64,000 nt of DNA from Anaerocolumna cellulosilytica (GCF_014218335.1 NZ_AP023367.1:2419501-2483500), one strand, 5' to 3'. Shown: positions 45,516 through 54,220, counted from the first letter of the stretch. Translations and numbers: made by a program. Notes: a model not told the origin generated them from the letters alone.

Positions 45516-47545
45516 GTACAGGGAGAAAGCAGAATGGAGAATCAGAATCTAGGAACCTACAAAACTGTATTATCAGCAGAGCAGGATATAGTATCAGACC
45601 ATAAGTTTCAGAAGGATTACGTTGTACCGGCAGCAGTTTACTTGGCTATGGTTAAGGAAGCTTTTGTAATTAACACTTCTTCCAATGAGTTGGAATTTTT
45701 AGAAGTTTCTATATTAAATGCCTTAATCATAGAACAGGATGTGCCTGTAAATGTTTTTGTCGAGCTGGAACAAGACGGTGCGGTATATCGATTTAAGGTA
45801 GTAAGTCAGAAACTGGATAAAAATAGCTTGCATGTATATGGGAAAATAAGAGAATCCTCTTTTCAGAGAGAGGATTCCTTACTCCTTACAGAAATTCAGG
45901 CACGATGTAAGGAGTTTATTGAAAAAGAGGCGTTTTATAAAAGATATGAACGGAGTGGTATTTATTATGGGAAATATTATAAAACCGTTCAGGAGGTACA
46001 TCAGAATATCTTTGAATTTATATCGGTAATCGAATCTGAGAAGATAAATGATAAAAGCCCTTTATATCCACTCTCCATATTCCCAGCCTACATGGACGGA
46101 GCTATACAATCCATAGGGTCCATTTACAGAGGAGATGAAAAGATTATATATGTGCCGAGCTTCATCAAAAGAATCAGAATATTAAAAATTCCTACAGGTA
46201 AATGTTATTGTTATGGAACAACGTATACAGATAGTTCTAAAAATCCTGAAAAGCTAGTATATGACTTAACCGTATGTGATGAAAGAGGGATGGTTGTCAT
46301 GGAATTGTCACAGTTTGAGATGAAGAGATACATAATAGGTCTTAGATAATGGGTTTTCAAACACACCCTGGCAAGAAACAGTATCTCATCGATAAAGAGG
46401 GAGTACTTTATGGAAACATTTGAAATTGAATTAAATCTTTTAGAGCATGATGTAGTTAAGGATCATGTGATTTCCGGTTTGACTATCCTTCCCGCTGCTG
46501 CCTATATGGAACTAGTACTTGCTAACTTTGAGCATTTCAATGCAGAGTATGGTGTAACGCTAAAAAGAATTAAATTTAATACACCGATGATATTTTCAAA
46601 CAGCAGTACAAAAAAAGTACATATTACTTATGAAAATGCAGGAAGCCTTTATAAATTCCAAGTATTGTCCCTAAATGAAGAGGGTGGTTTTATAGGGCAT
46701 GTAGAAGGTCAGGTGGAAGAAGCAAAGGAAGAGTTATCACCTTGCAATCTCTTAAACGTGAATGAAAGTGATGGAAAATACCTTGGGAAAGAAGAGGTAT
46801 ATGAAATGTATAAGGAAGCCGGACTTTCCTACGGGCCATTTTTTAGATGTATTGAGAGTATTTGGATGCATGAGAAAGAAGTGTCTGCAAAGTTAGGTAT
46901 TCCAACTGGAAGAACGGATAAGAACAGGGTCTATCTTCTTCACCCGGCAGTATTAGACAGTGCCTTTCAGGCAGCGGGGCTGCATACATTTTATGAGCAA
47001 GGAAACAGGGTTTATTTACCATATTATATAGAAGAGATTATTTACCGGAAACCTTTTGAAGAGATATCTATATGCCGCAGCAAGCAAAGGGATACGAATT
47101 CAGAACAATCACCTGTCAAACGATATGATATCTCTCTGTATGACACGAAAGGAAATGGCTGTGTACATATAAGGGGACTTACGATAAAGTCACTGGATAA
47201 ACCGGTAGGTAGCTCAAGTAAAGCGGAGGAATCCCAAGTAGTGTCATACAGCAAAGAGAAGACGCTAAGCGACACGAAAGTAAAGCCAAAAACCATTGAT
47301 GGTAGTAATAAATCGGAAGTAGCAGATAAGGTGATTGAGGTATTATCAGAAGTGTTACATATTGATAAGAGCGAATTTGATTTAAGAGCTGTCTTTGGTG
47401 ATTACGGCGTAGATTCCATTATTGTAGAAGAGCTTTTGGGAAAACTGAATGGGGAATTCGACGTTATACTGGATGCCACGATACTATTTGATTATCCCAC
47501 CATAGATGCATTAAGTGAGTATTTGACAAAGATAGCTGGTAAGTC
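42785..47545 (+). other. PKS module M11, split: KS-AT / DH / DH-ACP
   Basis: KS (Cys 43281, HGTGT after Asn) and AT (Ser 44643 in GHSVGEY; NAFH ending at His 44955) are at the end of the 4463-aa protein. A free-standing DH (His 45600, Asp 46095) is the next gene, and a second DH (His 46464, Asp 46956) with the ACP (Ser 47415) starts the gene after that. No ketoreductase belongs to this module. Confidence 0.8.
45534..46349 (+). CDS. Free-standing PKS dehydratase-fold protein, 271 aa
   Basis: A single hot-dog dehydratase domain of the type I PKS kind, encoded alone. The N-terminal half has His23 in HKFQKDYVVPA (HxxxGxxxxP with Lys for Gly) and the C-terminal half has Asp188 in FPAYMDGAIQS, so both catalytic residues are present. 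The ATG follows GGGAGA and lies 18 bases after the 4463-aa PKS gene; another DH-starting PKS gene begins 60 bases downstream. It has no docking helix, which suggests tight complex formation with the flanking M11 pieces. It may dehydrate, isomerise a double bond, or form a ring ether as some DH relatives do; the lack of a ketoreductase in M11 makes isomerase-type action worth considering, but this is inference. Confidence 0.85.
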   Translation: MENQNLGTYKTVLSAEQDIVSDHKFQKDYVVPAAVYLAMVKEAFVINTSSNELEFLEVSILNALIIEQDVPVNVFVELEQDGAVYRFKVVSQKLDKNSLHVYGKIRESSFQREDSLLLTEIQARCKEFIEKEAFYKRYERSGIYYGKYYKTVQEVHQNIFEFISVIESEKINDKSPLYPLSIFPAYMDGAIQSIGSIYRGDEKIIYVPSFIKRIRILKIPTGKCYCYGTTYTDSSKNPEKLVYDLTVCDERGMVVMELSQFEMKRYIIGLR

Positions 47546-49970
47546 TATTAAGGCAGCTAAGGAAGTGACGAAAAGCAATCTTTCTCAATTCACAATTCCT
47601 GCAAGTAATGAAGGAGAAAGAGCGGTAAAAGAAATCGTATTAACTGGTAACAAAACTAAAAATGAGTTACCTGAATTGGAAAAAGAGAAGGGAGAGGGGG
47701 CATATGAGATTGCAGTAATCGGTATGTCCGGTCGATTCCCTGAAACAGAGGATGAGGAAGAATTTTGGGATTTCATATGTGAAGGAAAGTCAGCAATTAC
47801 TGAAATTCCTAAAAGCAGATGGAATAACGATACCTTCTATTCAGAAGATTCAGACGCGCCGGGCAAAACAGATTGTAAGTACGGGAGCTTTCTTCACGGT
47901 ATTGACGAATTCGACCCAACTTTTTTTGGAATCTCTGTTAATAAAGCACCGATGATGGATCCCCAACAAAGGTTAATGCTAGAAGTAGCCTGGAAGGCAG
48001 TGGAGGACGCAGGTTACAGCAATGGAAGCCTGGCTAAAACCAGAACAGGGGTGTATATAGGAATTTGTAACAATGAATATGTCCATCTTGGTGAGAAAGC
48101 CTATGAAAAACTATCGCCTCACGTAGCAGCCGGCAATGCTTTTTCTATTGTTGCGAATAGGATATCCTACGTCTTAGATGTTAACGGGCCTAGCATGGCT
48201 ATCGATTCCGCTTGCTCCTCCTCCATGGTAGCACTGCATAATGGATGTAGGGATATTATTGCAGGGGAATGTGAAATGGCATTAGTCGGTGGCGTTAATC
48301 TTACCTTAGCACCTGAGAATCACATTATCTTCTCAAAAGCAAAAGTGTTATCAACGGATGGAAAAATAAGATCCTTTGATGAACAGGCAAATGGTTATAT
48401 AAGGGGGGAAGGAGTCGGTGCCCTACTTTTAAAACCACTTACTAAGGCATTGGAGGATGGTGACAATATTCATGCTGTAATTAAAAGCACCTCTATAATG
48501 CATGCAGGAAAGTCAAACGGTCTAAATACACCAAATCCTGTTTCTCAGAAAAAGGCGATACAGGAAGCTTATATAAAATCCGGTATCGCTATGGAATCAA
48601 TATCTTACATAGAAACACATGGTTCAGGGACAGAGCTTGGGGACTATTCTGAATTCAGGGCAATGTCCGATGCTTTTAAACAGATGACAAATAAAAAGCA
48701 ATTTTGTGCAATAGCAACGGTAAAGGCAAATATCGGTCATGCAGAATCGGCCGCTGGGGTTTTAGCAATTATAAAAGTAATTTTGTCATTACAAAAGCGT
48801 AAACTTCCACCCTTAATTCATTTTGAAAGAAAGAACAAAAAAATTGATATGGTTAATTCGCCCTTTTATGTGAATAGTAAATTATCCGATTGGATACCGA
48901 ATGGAGAAATCCGTAGAGCAGGGATAAATTGTTTTGGCTTTGGCGGTACTTATGCACATGTAATCTTAGAAGAATATGTTGACAAGTCTGATGACAGTAG
49001 AAAAGAGAATGATAAAGGGTATCTGCTTACGTTGTCTTCTCAAAGTAAAGAAACATTAGTAGAGATAAGTAAACATATAAAAGAGTATATTGATAAAAGA
49101 GGAGCAGAAATGAATCTTTCCGACTTGTGTTATACTCTGGCAAGCAAAAGGGAGCATTACAATTATCGGATAGCACTGGAAGGTGAAACAGTAGGTGAGC
49201 TAAAAGAAAAACTGGAGGATCTAGCAGAGAATGGGGTCGGTAGCAAGGAAATTTTTTATGGTGGCAAGGAGAATAAAAGGCCGAAGCAGCTTCTTATCTT
49301 TCATCAGGCAGCACCCGGTATAAATGACATAGTATGTTTTTACAATAGCTCCTTCTTGTATCAAAAAATAGTTCAGGAGCTGGTGAATGAATTGCCTGCT
49401 GATTATAAAGAAACCATTCAAAAATATGTGATAGACCAGAACTATAACCCAATGATAGGCGAAGAAGAGGAATGGGTGCTGGCAATTGTTCATAATGAGG
49501 CAGTATACCATACGCTAAAACAGATAGGAGTGAAAGTAAATGGTCTGTATGGTGTAGGTAAAATTGGTGTGACTTCTTCGCTGCTTATAGCAGGAGTTAT
49601 CAATTCCAAGGATTTGAATCTGATATACAGAGATAAGATGACTCCAATCAATCGAGACAGTAGTACGAACGAATTATTGAAGTGGTTCATGGAAGGAATA
49701 GACATTACGGTTCCGGAACCAATTACAATCAGTCAGTGGTTGGAGCATTGGAATGAGGAGGCGTTAGCAAGTCTTATACAAAGGCAGCCAAAGCTTAACC
49801 TTATAAAAAGTGAAACATTATCTACTTTTAAGGGCTTTAAAAGGGCAGTGGCAGAGTGTTATGTACAAGGAATGAACCTAAACTGGACAAGTTATTATAT
49901 GGGAGAACAGCATAAAACGGTTAGTGCCCCGGGATATGTGTTTAGCCATAAAACTTATTGGCATATATGA
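46410..49970 (+). CDS. PKS: DH-ACP (end of M11) and KS-relicAT (M12), 1186 aa
   Basis: The protein begins at once with a dehydratase whose motifs are canonical: His19 in HVISGLTILP and Asp183 in HPAVLDSAFQ. An ACP follows with Ser336, then a KS (about 432-860) with Cys602 in DSACSSSM, HGSGT instead of HGTGT and NIGHAES, then a relic AT to the end. In the relic the nucleophile motif reads LYGVG, Ser being replaced by Gly (codon 49551); the last residues are the post-AT linker APGYVFSHKTYW. There is no ACP, thioesterase, reductase or condensation domain after it, so how the chain leaves is not visible. The ATG at 46410 follows GAGGGAG. The next gene starts 15 bases downstream. Confidence 0.94.
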   Translation: METFEIELNLLEHDVVKDHVISGLTILPAAAYMELVLANFEHFNAEYGVTLKRIKFNTPMIFSNSSTKKVHITYENAGSLYKFQVLSLNEEGGFIGHVEGQVEEAKEELSPCNLLNVNESDGKYLGKEEVYEMYKEAGLSYGPFFRCIESIWMHEKEVSAKLGIPTGRTDKNRVYLLHPAVLDSAFQAAGLHTFYEQGNRVYLPYYIEEIIYRKPFEEISICRSKQRDTNSEQSPVKRYDISLYDTKGNGCVHIRGLTIKSLDKPVGSSSKAEESQVVSYSKEKTLSDTKVKPKTIDGSNKSEVADKVIEVLSEVLHIDKSEFDLRAVFGDYGVDSIIVEELLGKLNGEFDVILDATILFDYPTIDALSEYLTKIAGKSIKAAKEVTKSNLSQFTIPASNEGERAVKEIVLTGNKTKNELPELEKEKGEGAYEIAVIGMSGRFPETEDEEEFWDFICEGKSAITEIPKSRWNNDTFYSEDSDAPGKTDCKYGSFLHGIDEFDPTFFGISVNKAPMMDPQQRLMLEVAWKAVEDAGYSNGSLAKTRTGVYIGICNNEYVHLGEKAYEKLSPHVAAGNAFSIVANRISYVLDVNGPSMAIDSACSSSMVALHNGCRDIIAGECEMALVGGVNLTLAPENHIIFSKAKVLSTDGKIRSFDEQANGYIRGEGVGALLLKPLTKALEDGDNIHAVIKSTSIMHAGKSNGLNTPNPVSQKKAIQEAYIKSGIAMESISYIETHGSGTELGDYSEFRAMSDAFKQMTNKKQFCAIATVKANIGHAESAAGVLAIIKVILSLQKRKLPPLIHFERKNKKIDMVNSPFYVNSKLSDWIPNGEIRRAGINCFGFGGTYAHVILEEYVDKSDDSRKENDKGYLLTLSSQSKETLVEISKHIKEYIDKRGAEMNLSDLCYTLASKREHYNYRIALEGETVGELKEKLEDLAENGVGSKEIFYGGKENKRPKQLLIFHQAAPGINDIVCFYNSSFLYQKIVQELVNELPADYKETIQKYVIDQNYNPMIGEEEEWVLAIVHNEAVYHTLKQIGVKVNGLYGVGKIGVTSSLLIAGVINSKDLNLIYRDKMTPINRDSSTNELLKWFMEGIDITVPEPITISQWLEHWNEEALASLIQRQPKLNLIKSETLSTFKGFKRAVAECYVQGMNLNWTSYYMGEQHKTVSAPGYVFSHKTYWHI
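47705..49960 (+). other. Terminal PKS module M12: KS-relicAT without ACP
   Basis: KS Cys codon at 48213. Variants near the active site (DSAC, HGSGT, GGTYAH in place of GGTNAH) set it apart from the other eleven KSs. The AT remnant has no nucleophile. With no carrier protein on the same chain, this KS must hand on to a separate ACP or act as a transferase or release domain. Confidence 0.85.
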
Positions 49971-49985
49971 AAAAGGAGTATACGT

Positions 49986-51110
49986 ATGAAAATAAATGAA
50001 ATATACCTGGAGTGTCATCGAATCGTTGATAATCCTATCAAATATATGAAGGAAGAAAAAGAAAAAACGGGGCAGAAATATATAGGCTATATCTGTATCT
50101 TCCCACCGGAAGAATTATTACACGCTTCCGGTTATATACCGGTTAGAATCATGGGGTTTTCAAATAAGTTTATCAATTCTGAAAAATATATAACAAGCAA
50201 TTGTTGTGAATATGTAAAAAGTATGATTGACTTTTTAAGTTCTGAGGACGCTGAGATCTTAGATGGGGTTGTATTTGGACATTGCTGCGACACTTTGCAG
50301 GTTACGGCAAACATAGCACCTACTATTACAAACAAAAATATTTTTGTATATAATGTACCGGCTAATCTGGATTCAGAAGCTGCTTTTAATTATGTCAAAA
50401 AGGAAATATGTAATTTTAGATCGGAGCTGGAAGAGACCTTAAGCATACAGCTTAAGGAAGAAAAAATGGAAGAAAGTTACAATACATATAAAGAAAACAG
50501 ACGATTGCTTAAGGAATTGTATCGGCTTAGAAAGGATAATACAGGGCTAATAAGCGGTTATGACAGCTTAGCAGTGATTATGGCAGGACTCTATATGCCG
50601 AAAGAAAAACATAATGAGCTGCTGCGAGAATTGTTAAACCAGTTGGAGAATGAAACCCAGCAACAATTAAAAAGTGAGAAAAAGAAAATTCTCATATCCG
50701 GCATACTTAATCTTAACTTAAATATTATTAAAGCAATTGAAGAAAGTGATGCGATTGTCATGAACGATGATTTATGCGAGGGTGCCAGAATGATTCCAAG
50801 AAATGAAGTTTGTGAATATAAGTATCCCGATGCTTTTGCAGAGAATACCACCAGCTTATTTTGTCCGGTAAAAAACTATAAACATAGTAGTTATGAACAA
50901 ATTCTTAGAGATAAATATACGGAAACGGGCTGTAACGGAATAATATTTGTTTATTTTCCATTCTGTGACCCGCAATTTATGGAGTATGCATATGTAAAAA
51001 AGAAGTTTGCAGAGGAAAAAATAAAAACACTGTTAATTGAAACAGTAATTAATACCAATAACTTTGCTCAATTACAAACTAGAATTGAGGCATTTGTGGA
51101 ATCATTATAG
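49986..51110 (+). CDS. 2-hydroxyacyl-CoA dehydratase / benzoyl-CoA reductase family subunit, 374 aa
   Basis: Member of the HgdB/FldC/BcrC superfamily of iron-sulfur enzymes, which use an ATP-activated electron to dehydrate 2-hydroxyacyl-CoA or reduce aryl-CoA in anaerobes. The family pattern PPEELLHASGYIPVRI is at residues 39-54. Candidate cluster ligands are Cys73/Cys74 (SNCCEYVKSM), Cys100/Cys101 (GHCCDT) and Cys327 (FCDP). Length fits the smaller subunit of the known pairs. It starts 15 bases after the last PKS gene behind AAAAGGAG and is followed after 18 bases by the larger subunit. The activator ATPase (HgdC/FldI type) these enzymes need is not in the window. The position suggests work on a polyketide starter, extender or product thioester; the substrate is unknown. 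Confidence 0.88.
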   Translation: MKINEIYLECHRIVDNPIKYMKEEKEKTGQKYIGYICIFPPEELLHASGYIPVRIMGFSNKFINSEKYITSNCCEYVKSMIDFLSSEDAEILDGVVFGHCCDTLQVTANIAPTITNKNIFVYNVPANLDSEAAFNYVKKEICNFRSELEETLSIQLKEEKMEESYNTYKENRRLLKELYRLRKDNTGLISGYDSLAVIMAGLYMPKEKHNELLRELLNQLENETQQQLKSEKKKILISGILNLNLNIIKAIEESDAIVMNDDLCEGARMIPRNEVCEYKYPDAFAENTTSLFCPVKNYKHSSYEQILRDKYTETGCNGIIFVYFPFCDPQFMEYAYVKKKFAEEKIKTLLIETVINTNNFAQLQTRIEAFVESL

Positions 51111-51128
51111 AGAGGATGGTGCATTTAG

Positions 51129-52472
51129 TTGAATCAATTGCAAAAGAAATCAAATAGTAATATGGCAGATTTGTCTCGTTCCACAAGAATGCTGAATAAT
51201 TTATTATTACAGCATTATAACGGAATGCATAAATTAAAGGAAAAAAAGCAGCCGGTAGCATGGGTTGGAGTAGATATTCCGGCATATCTATTTAGAGCAA
51301 TGGGGATTGTTCCTGTGTATCCCCAAATCCATGCGGCGTTTCAGGCGCAGCGTAATTCTGTAAAAACAATGATTGATAATTTAGAAAGTAGATGGGAAAT
51401 TCCCCACAACATCTGCGGAGAAGTAAAAGGTGTGATTGGGGCGGTACTCTGTGAGAACGGAACGGCATTTGACATACCAAAACCGGACATATTAATTACT
51501 TCTAATAGTACCTGCGGACAAATATCAAAAGGCTTTAGCTTTATCAGTAAACATATGGGAGTTGATTTAATAGATTTGGATTTTCCTTTTATTTATAATC
51601 AGGCAAATGAGGACATGCTTCAATATGCGTCAATTCAGATAGATGAAATGTTTGGTATTCTAGAAAATAAAATAGGGCATAAACTTGATGTAAACAACCT
51701 GCTTGAAAGTTATGCCAATATTCAAACCTTTTCTGAGATGTGGGGAGAGATTTGCGAAGCGAATATAGTAACGCCTGCTCCTGTGAATGCTCTGGATTTA
51801 TACATGTACACTTCCTGCTTTCTTACAATGGATACGGAGGATAAATTACTTTCAATGCTGGCTGCTCTGTACAATGAAGTATTTAGTCAGGTGGAAAGAA
51901 ACAAGCAGATTGAAAATGAAGAAAAGTATAGAATCCTTTGGCATTACCTGCCTATATATTCGAAGAAAAGATTTTTCAAACAACTATTTGATGAACATAA
52001 GGTATCCTTAGTAACCGGCACCTATTTAGCCATGCATGATGAATTAAACAGTCCCGTGAATTTTGACTTTCATTATCCTGTGACAAAAGAACAAATCGAG
52101 AATGCCAAGCTTTGGCTAAAGTATACCAAGCAGAATGAAACCTATGAACAAGTAAGAAAAGAAATGATTGAATATACGGCAGAATCCATGCTGATGTCAG
52201 ATGTACATCGCGGGGGCCAGCATAAATTTAATCAAATTAAAAAAATGGTGGAAAAGTATCGTATCGACGGAGTGATTCTGCATAATGACAGAAGCTGCCG
52301 ACCCCAGTCCCTGCCCCAATACGATATAAGAAGCAGAATTTTAGAAGAGTTAAAGGTACCCGTTCTATTATTTGATTCAGATACCATGGATGAAAGATAT
52401 TTTTCAGAATCACAAATTACAACTAGATTTGAAGCCTTCATTGAAAGAATGGCTTTAAACAAAGGCTTTTAA
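51129..52472 (+). CDS. 2-hydroxyacyl-CoA dehydratase / benzoyl-CoA reductase family subunit, 447 aa
   Basis: Partner of the preceding gene. The diagnostic end motif NDRSCRPQSLPQYD (Cys390) matches the NRSCKP-type signature of the larger subunits such as BcrB, FldB and HgdA. Other candidate ligands are Cys96 (NICGEVK) and Cys129 (TCGQISK). The start is a TTG at 51129, about 12 bases after GAGAGGA; the next in-frame ATG, at 51162, has no ribosome site. A heterodimer with the 374-aa protein is expected, each subunit binding a [4Fe-4S] cluster. I cannot tell dehydratase from reductase by eye, because the discrimination lies in substrate-site residues I cannot align here. Confidence 0.86.
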   Translation: MNQLQKKSNSNMADLSRSTRMLNNLLLQHYNGMHKLKEKKQPVAWVGVDIPAYLFRAMGIVPVYPQIHAAFQAQRNSVKTMIDNLESRWEIPHNICGEVKGVIGAVLCENGTAFDIPKPDILITSNSTCGQISKGFSFISKHMGVDLIDLDFPFIYNQANEDMLQYASIQIDEMFGILENKIGHKLDVNNLLESYANIQTFSEMWGEICEANIVTPAPVNALDLYMYTSCFLTMDTEDKLLSMLAALYNEVFSQVERNKQIENEEKYRILWHYLPIYSKKRFFKQLFDEHKVSLVTGTYLAMHDELNSPVNFDFHYPVTKEQIENAKLWLKYTKQNETYEQVRKEMIEYTAESMLMSDVHRGGQHKFNQIKKMVEKYRIDGVILHNDRSCRPQSLPQYDIRSRILEELKVPVLLFDSDTMDERYFSESQITTRFEAFIERMALNKGF

Positions 52473-52556
52473 AATGGAGTTATGATAGTTTCCCCCAAGT
52501 GTAACAGTTTCATTTAAATAGCAAAGAGGGTAAGTATAAAAAAAGGGAGATGAGGT

Positions 52557-53108
52557 ATGTATACAGAAAAATCAATGATAGGTTTATTCATATTATTTTT
52601 TGTTCTCATGATAATTTCAGCAGTAAAAATGACATATGATTATAAGAAAAAAGGGAGACTTACTCTGCCGGGCTCGGTCATATTACTTGTATGGTTTTGC
52701 GTGCATGGCCTTATTATGGATTATGCCACCTGTAACTCTATCTATGAACAGGCGGATAACTTTCTCTTAAGAACTACGGGCATTCTTTTAATTGTTTCGG
52801 GTCTTGTTATTATGGTAATCGCTATGATTAACTTTGGAACTTTTACCAGAACCATGGGAGTTAATACTAATGAACTTATTACCACGGGATTGTACAGGTA
52901 TACAAGAAATCCTCAATATGTGGGTTACGGTATTACGGTGATAGGGTTTAATGTGGCATGGTTTACGCCAATATCGGTAGTTTCCATGATTACGTATTTA
53001 ATCATGATTTATATTACGATAGTGATAGAAGAGAAGAATCTAAAAAGAATTTATGGTGAGGATTTTACTTCCTTTTGCAATACAACTCCAAGATTTATAG
53101 GGTTATAA
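52557..53108 (+). CDS. Isoprenylcysteine carboxyl methyltransferase-like membrane protein, 183 aa
   Basis: Four to five hydrophobic segments and the family's conserved C-terminal pattern: GLYRYTRNPQYVGYG (residues about 112-126), then EEKNLKRIYGEDF and PRFIG. This is the ICMT/phospholipid-methyltransferase-like family, which transfers a methyl group from S-adenosylmethionine, often onto a carboxylate or another lipophilic substrate at the membrane. It is 84 bases after the dehydratase pair and in the same direction, with GGGAGATGAGG before the ATG. In this setting methyl esterification of a polyketide acid is a reasonable idea; a housekeeping lipid role is the alternative. Confidence 0.8.
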   Translation: MYTEKSMIGLFILFFVLMIISAVKMTYDYKKKGRLTLPGSVILLVWFCVHGLIMDYATCNSIYEQADNFLLRTTGILLIVSGLVIMVIAMINFGTFTRTMGVNTNELITTGLYRYTRNPQYVGYGITVIGFNVAWFTPISVVSMITYLIMIYITIVIEEKNLKRIYGEDFTSFCNTTPRFIGL

Positions 53109-53138
53109 AACTTTTAGTATAGGCTGATTGTTAAAATA

Positions 53139-53168
53139 TTGACAGTAAATGGAAAAATGTGATAAACT
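53139..53168 (+). promoter_or_regulatory. Probable sigma-A promoter for the ABC transporter genes
   Basis: TTGACA at 53139-53144, an 18-base spacer and TAAACT at 53163-53168, in a 155-base gap before the transporter. It suggests the exporter can be transcribed apart from the PKS. Confidence 0.5.
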
Positions 53169-53263
53169 ATTTTGAGTCAAAGTAAAATATTCCTATTAGT
53201 TCACTATATATGCCAGAATTGGAATTGGCAGAGGTTTTTTCTCAGTAAAAGGAGGGGATGCGA

Positions 53264-54220
53264 ATGATTAAGAAAAGGGAGGAAGCTTTTCTTAGTGTGG
53301 AAGGATTAAATAAAAGATATCAAGAGCTCATAGCTGTTGATAACGTTCATTTCACTGTGAACAAGGGTGAAATATTTGGTTTTCTCGGGCCAAATGGTGC
53401 AGGAAAGACAACAACCATACGAATGTTGTGTGGGTTAATCAAGGCCGATTCCGGAAATGTCAAGTTAGATGGACATCTTTTGGCAAATGATTATAAGAAA
53501 GTGAAGCATCTTATCGGCTTATGTCCTCAGGAAATCATAATATGGGAATTGTTAACGTGTCTGGAACAGTTGGTTTTTACCGGTATGTCCTATGGATTAG
53601 ATTCTGATACGGCTAAGAAAAAAGGGAATCAGATTCTAGAAGACCTAGGACTTGGCGATAAAAGAAATAAGCTTGCTAAGACTCTGTCAGGGGGAATGCA
53701 AAGAAGACTTAATATAGCTTTAGCATTAGTACATGACCCAAAGCTTATCATTCTGGATGAACCTCAGGCAGGGCTTGACCCTCAAAGCAGAATTCTTGTC
53801 AGAGACTATATTAAAGAATTAGCAAAAGAAAAGACAGTAATTCTTACCACCCATGATATGGATGAAGCTGACCGATTATCCGACAGGATTGCAATTATAG
53901 ACCATGGAAAAATCCTATATACTGACACACCTGAACAATTAAAGAAAAAATCCGGTGAGGGAGATATTCTGCAAATACGGATAAAAAATATCAATCAACA
54001 GTCCGCTGCAAAGCTTTTAAATGCCATACCCCAGGAAGTGAAAGAGAAAAAGTATTCTGATGGATACTTGTTTTTAAGTGCAAAAAATATACTTGAACTT
54101 GTGCCAAAGGTAAGTACCATTATGGAAAATAATAAGATCCAGGTTGAGGATATGACCGTAAGAAAACGTACGCTAGAGGATGTATTCATAGCGGTTACGG
54201 GAAGGGGGCTTAGAGAATGA
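53264..54220 (+). CDS. ABC transporter ATP-binding protein (drug/ABC-2 exporter type), 318 aa
   Basis: A single nucleotide-binding domain with Walker A GPNGAGKTT (residues 42-50), signature LSGGMQ (141-146), Walker B LIILDEP (161-167) and H-loop His197, followed by a C-terminal extension of about 100 residues typical of DrrA-like exporters. I use the ATG at 53264: the AAGGAGGGG ribosome site is about 6 bases from it but only 1-2 bases from the upstream in-frame ATG at 53258. It overlaps the permease gene by four bases (ATGA). The pair probably exports the polyketide and so protects the producer. Confidence 0.92.
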   Translation: MIKKREEAFLSVEGLNKRYQELIAVDNVHFTVNKGEIFGFLGPNGAGKTTTIRMLCGLIKADSGNVKLDGHLLANDYKKVKHLIGLCPQEIIIWELLTCLEQLVFTGMSYGLDSDTAKKKGNQILEDLGLGDKRNKLAKTLSGGMQRRLNIALALVHDPKLIILDEPQAGLDPQSRILVRDYIKELAKEKTVILTTHDMDEADRLSDRIAIIDHGKILYTDTPEQLKKKSGEGDILQIRIKNINQQSAAKLLNAIPQEVKEKKYSDGYLFLSAKNILELVPKVSTIMENNKIQVEDMTVRKRTLEDVFIAVTGRGLRE

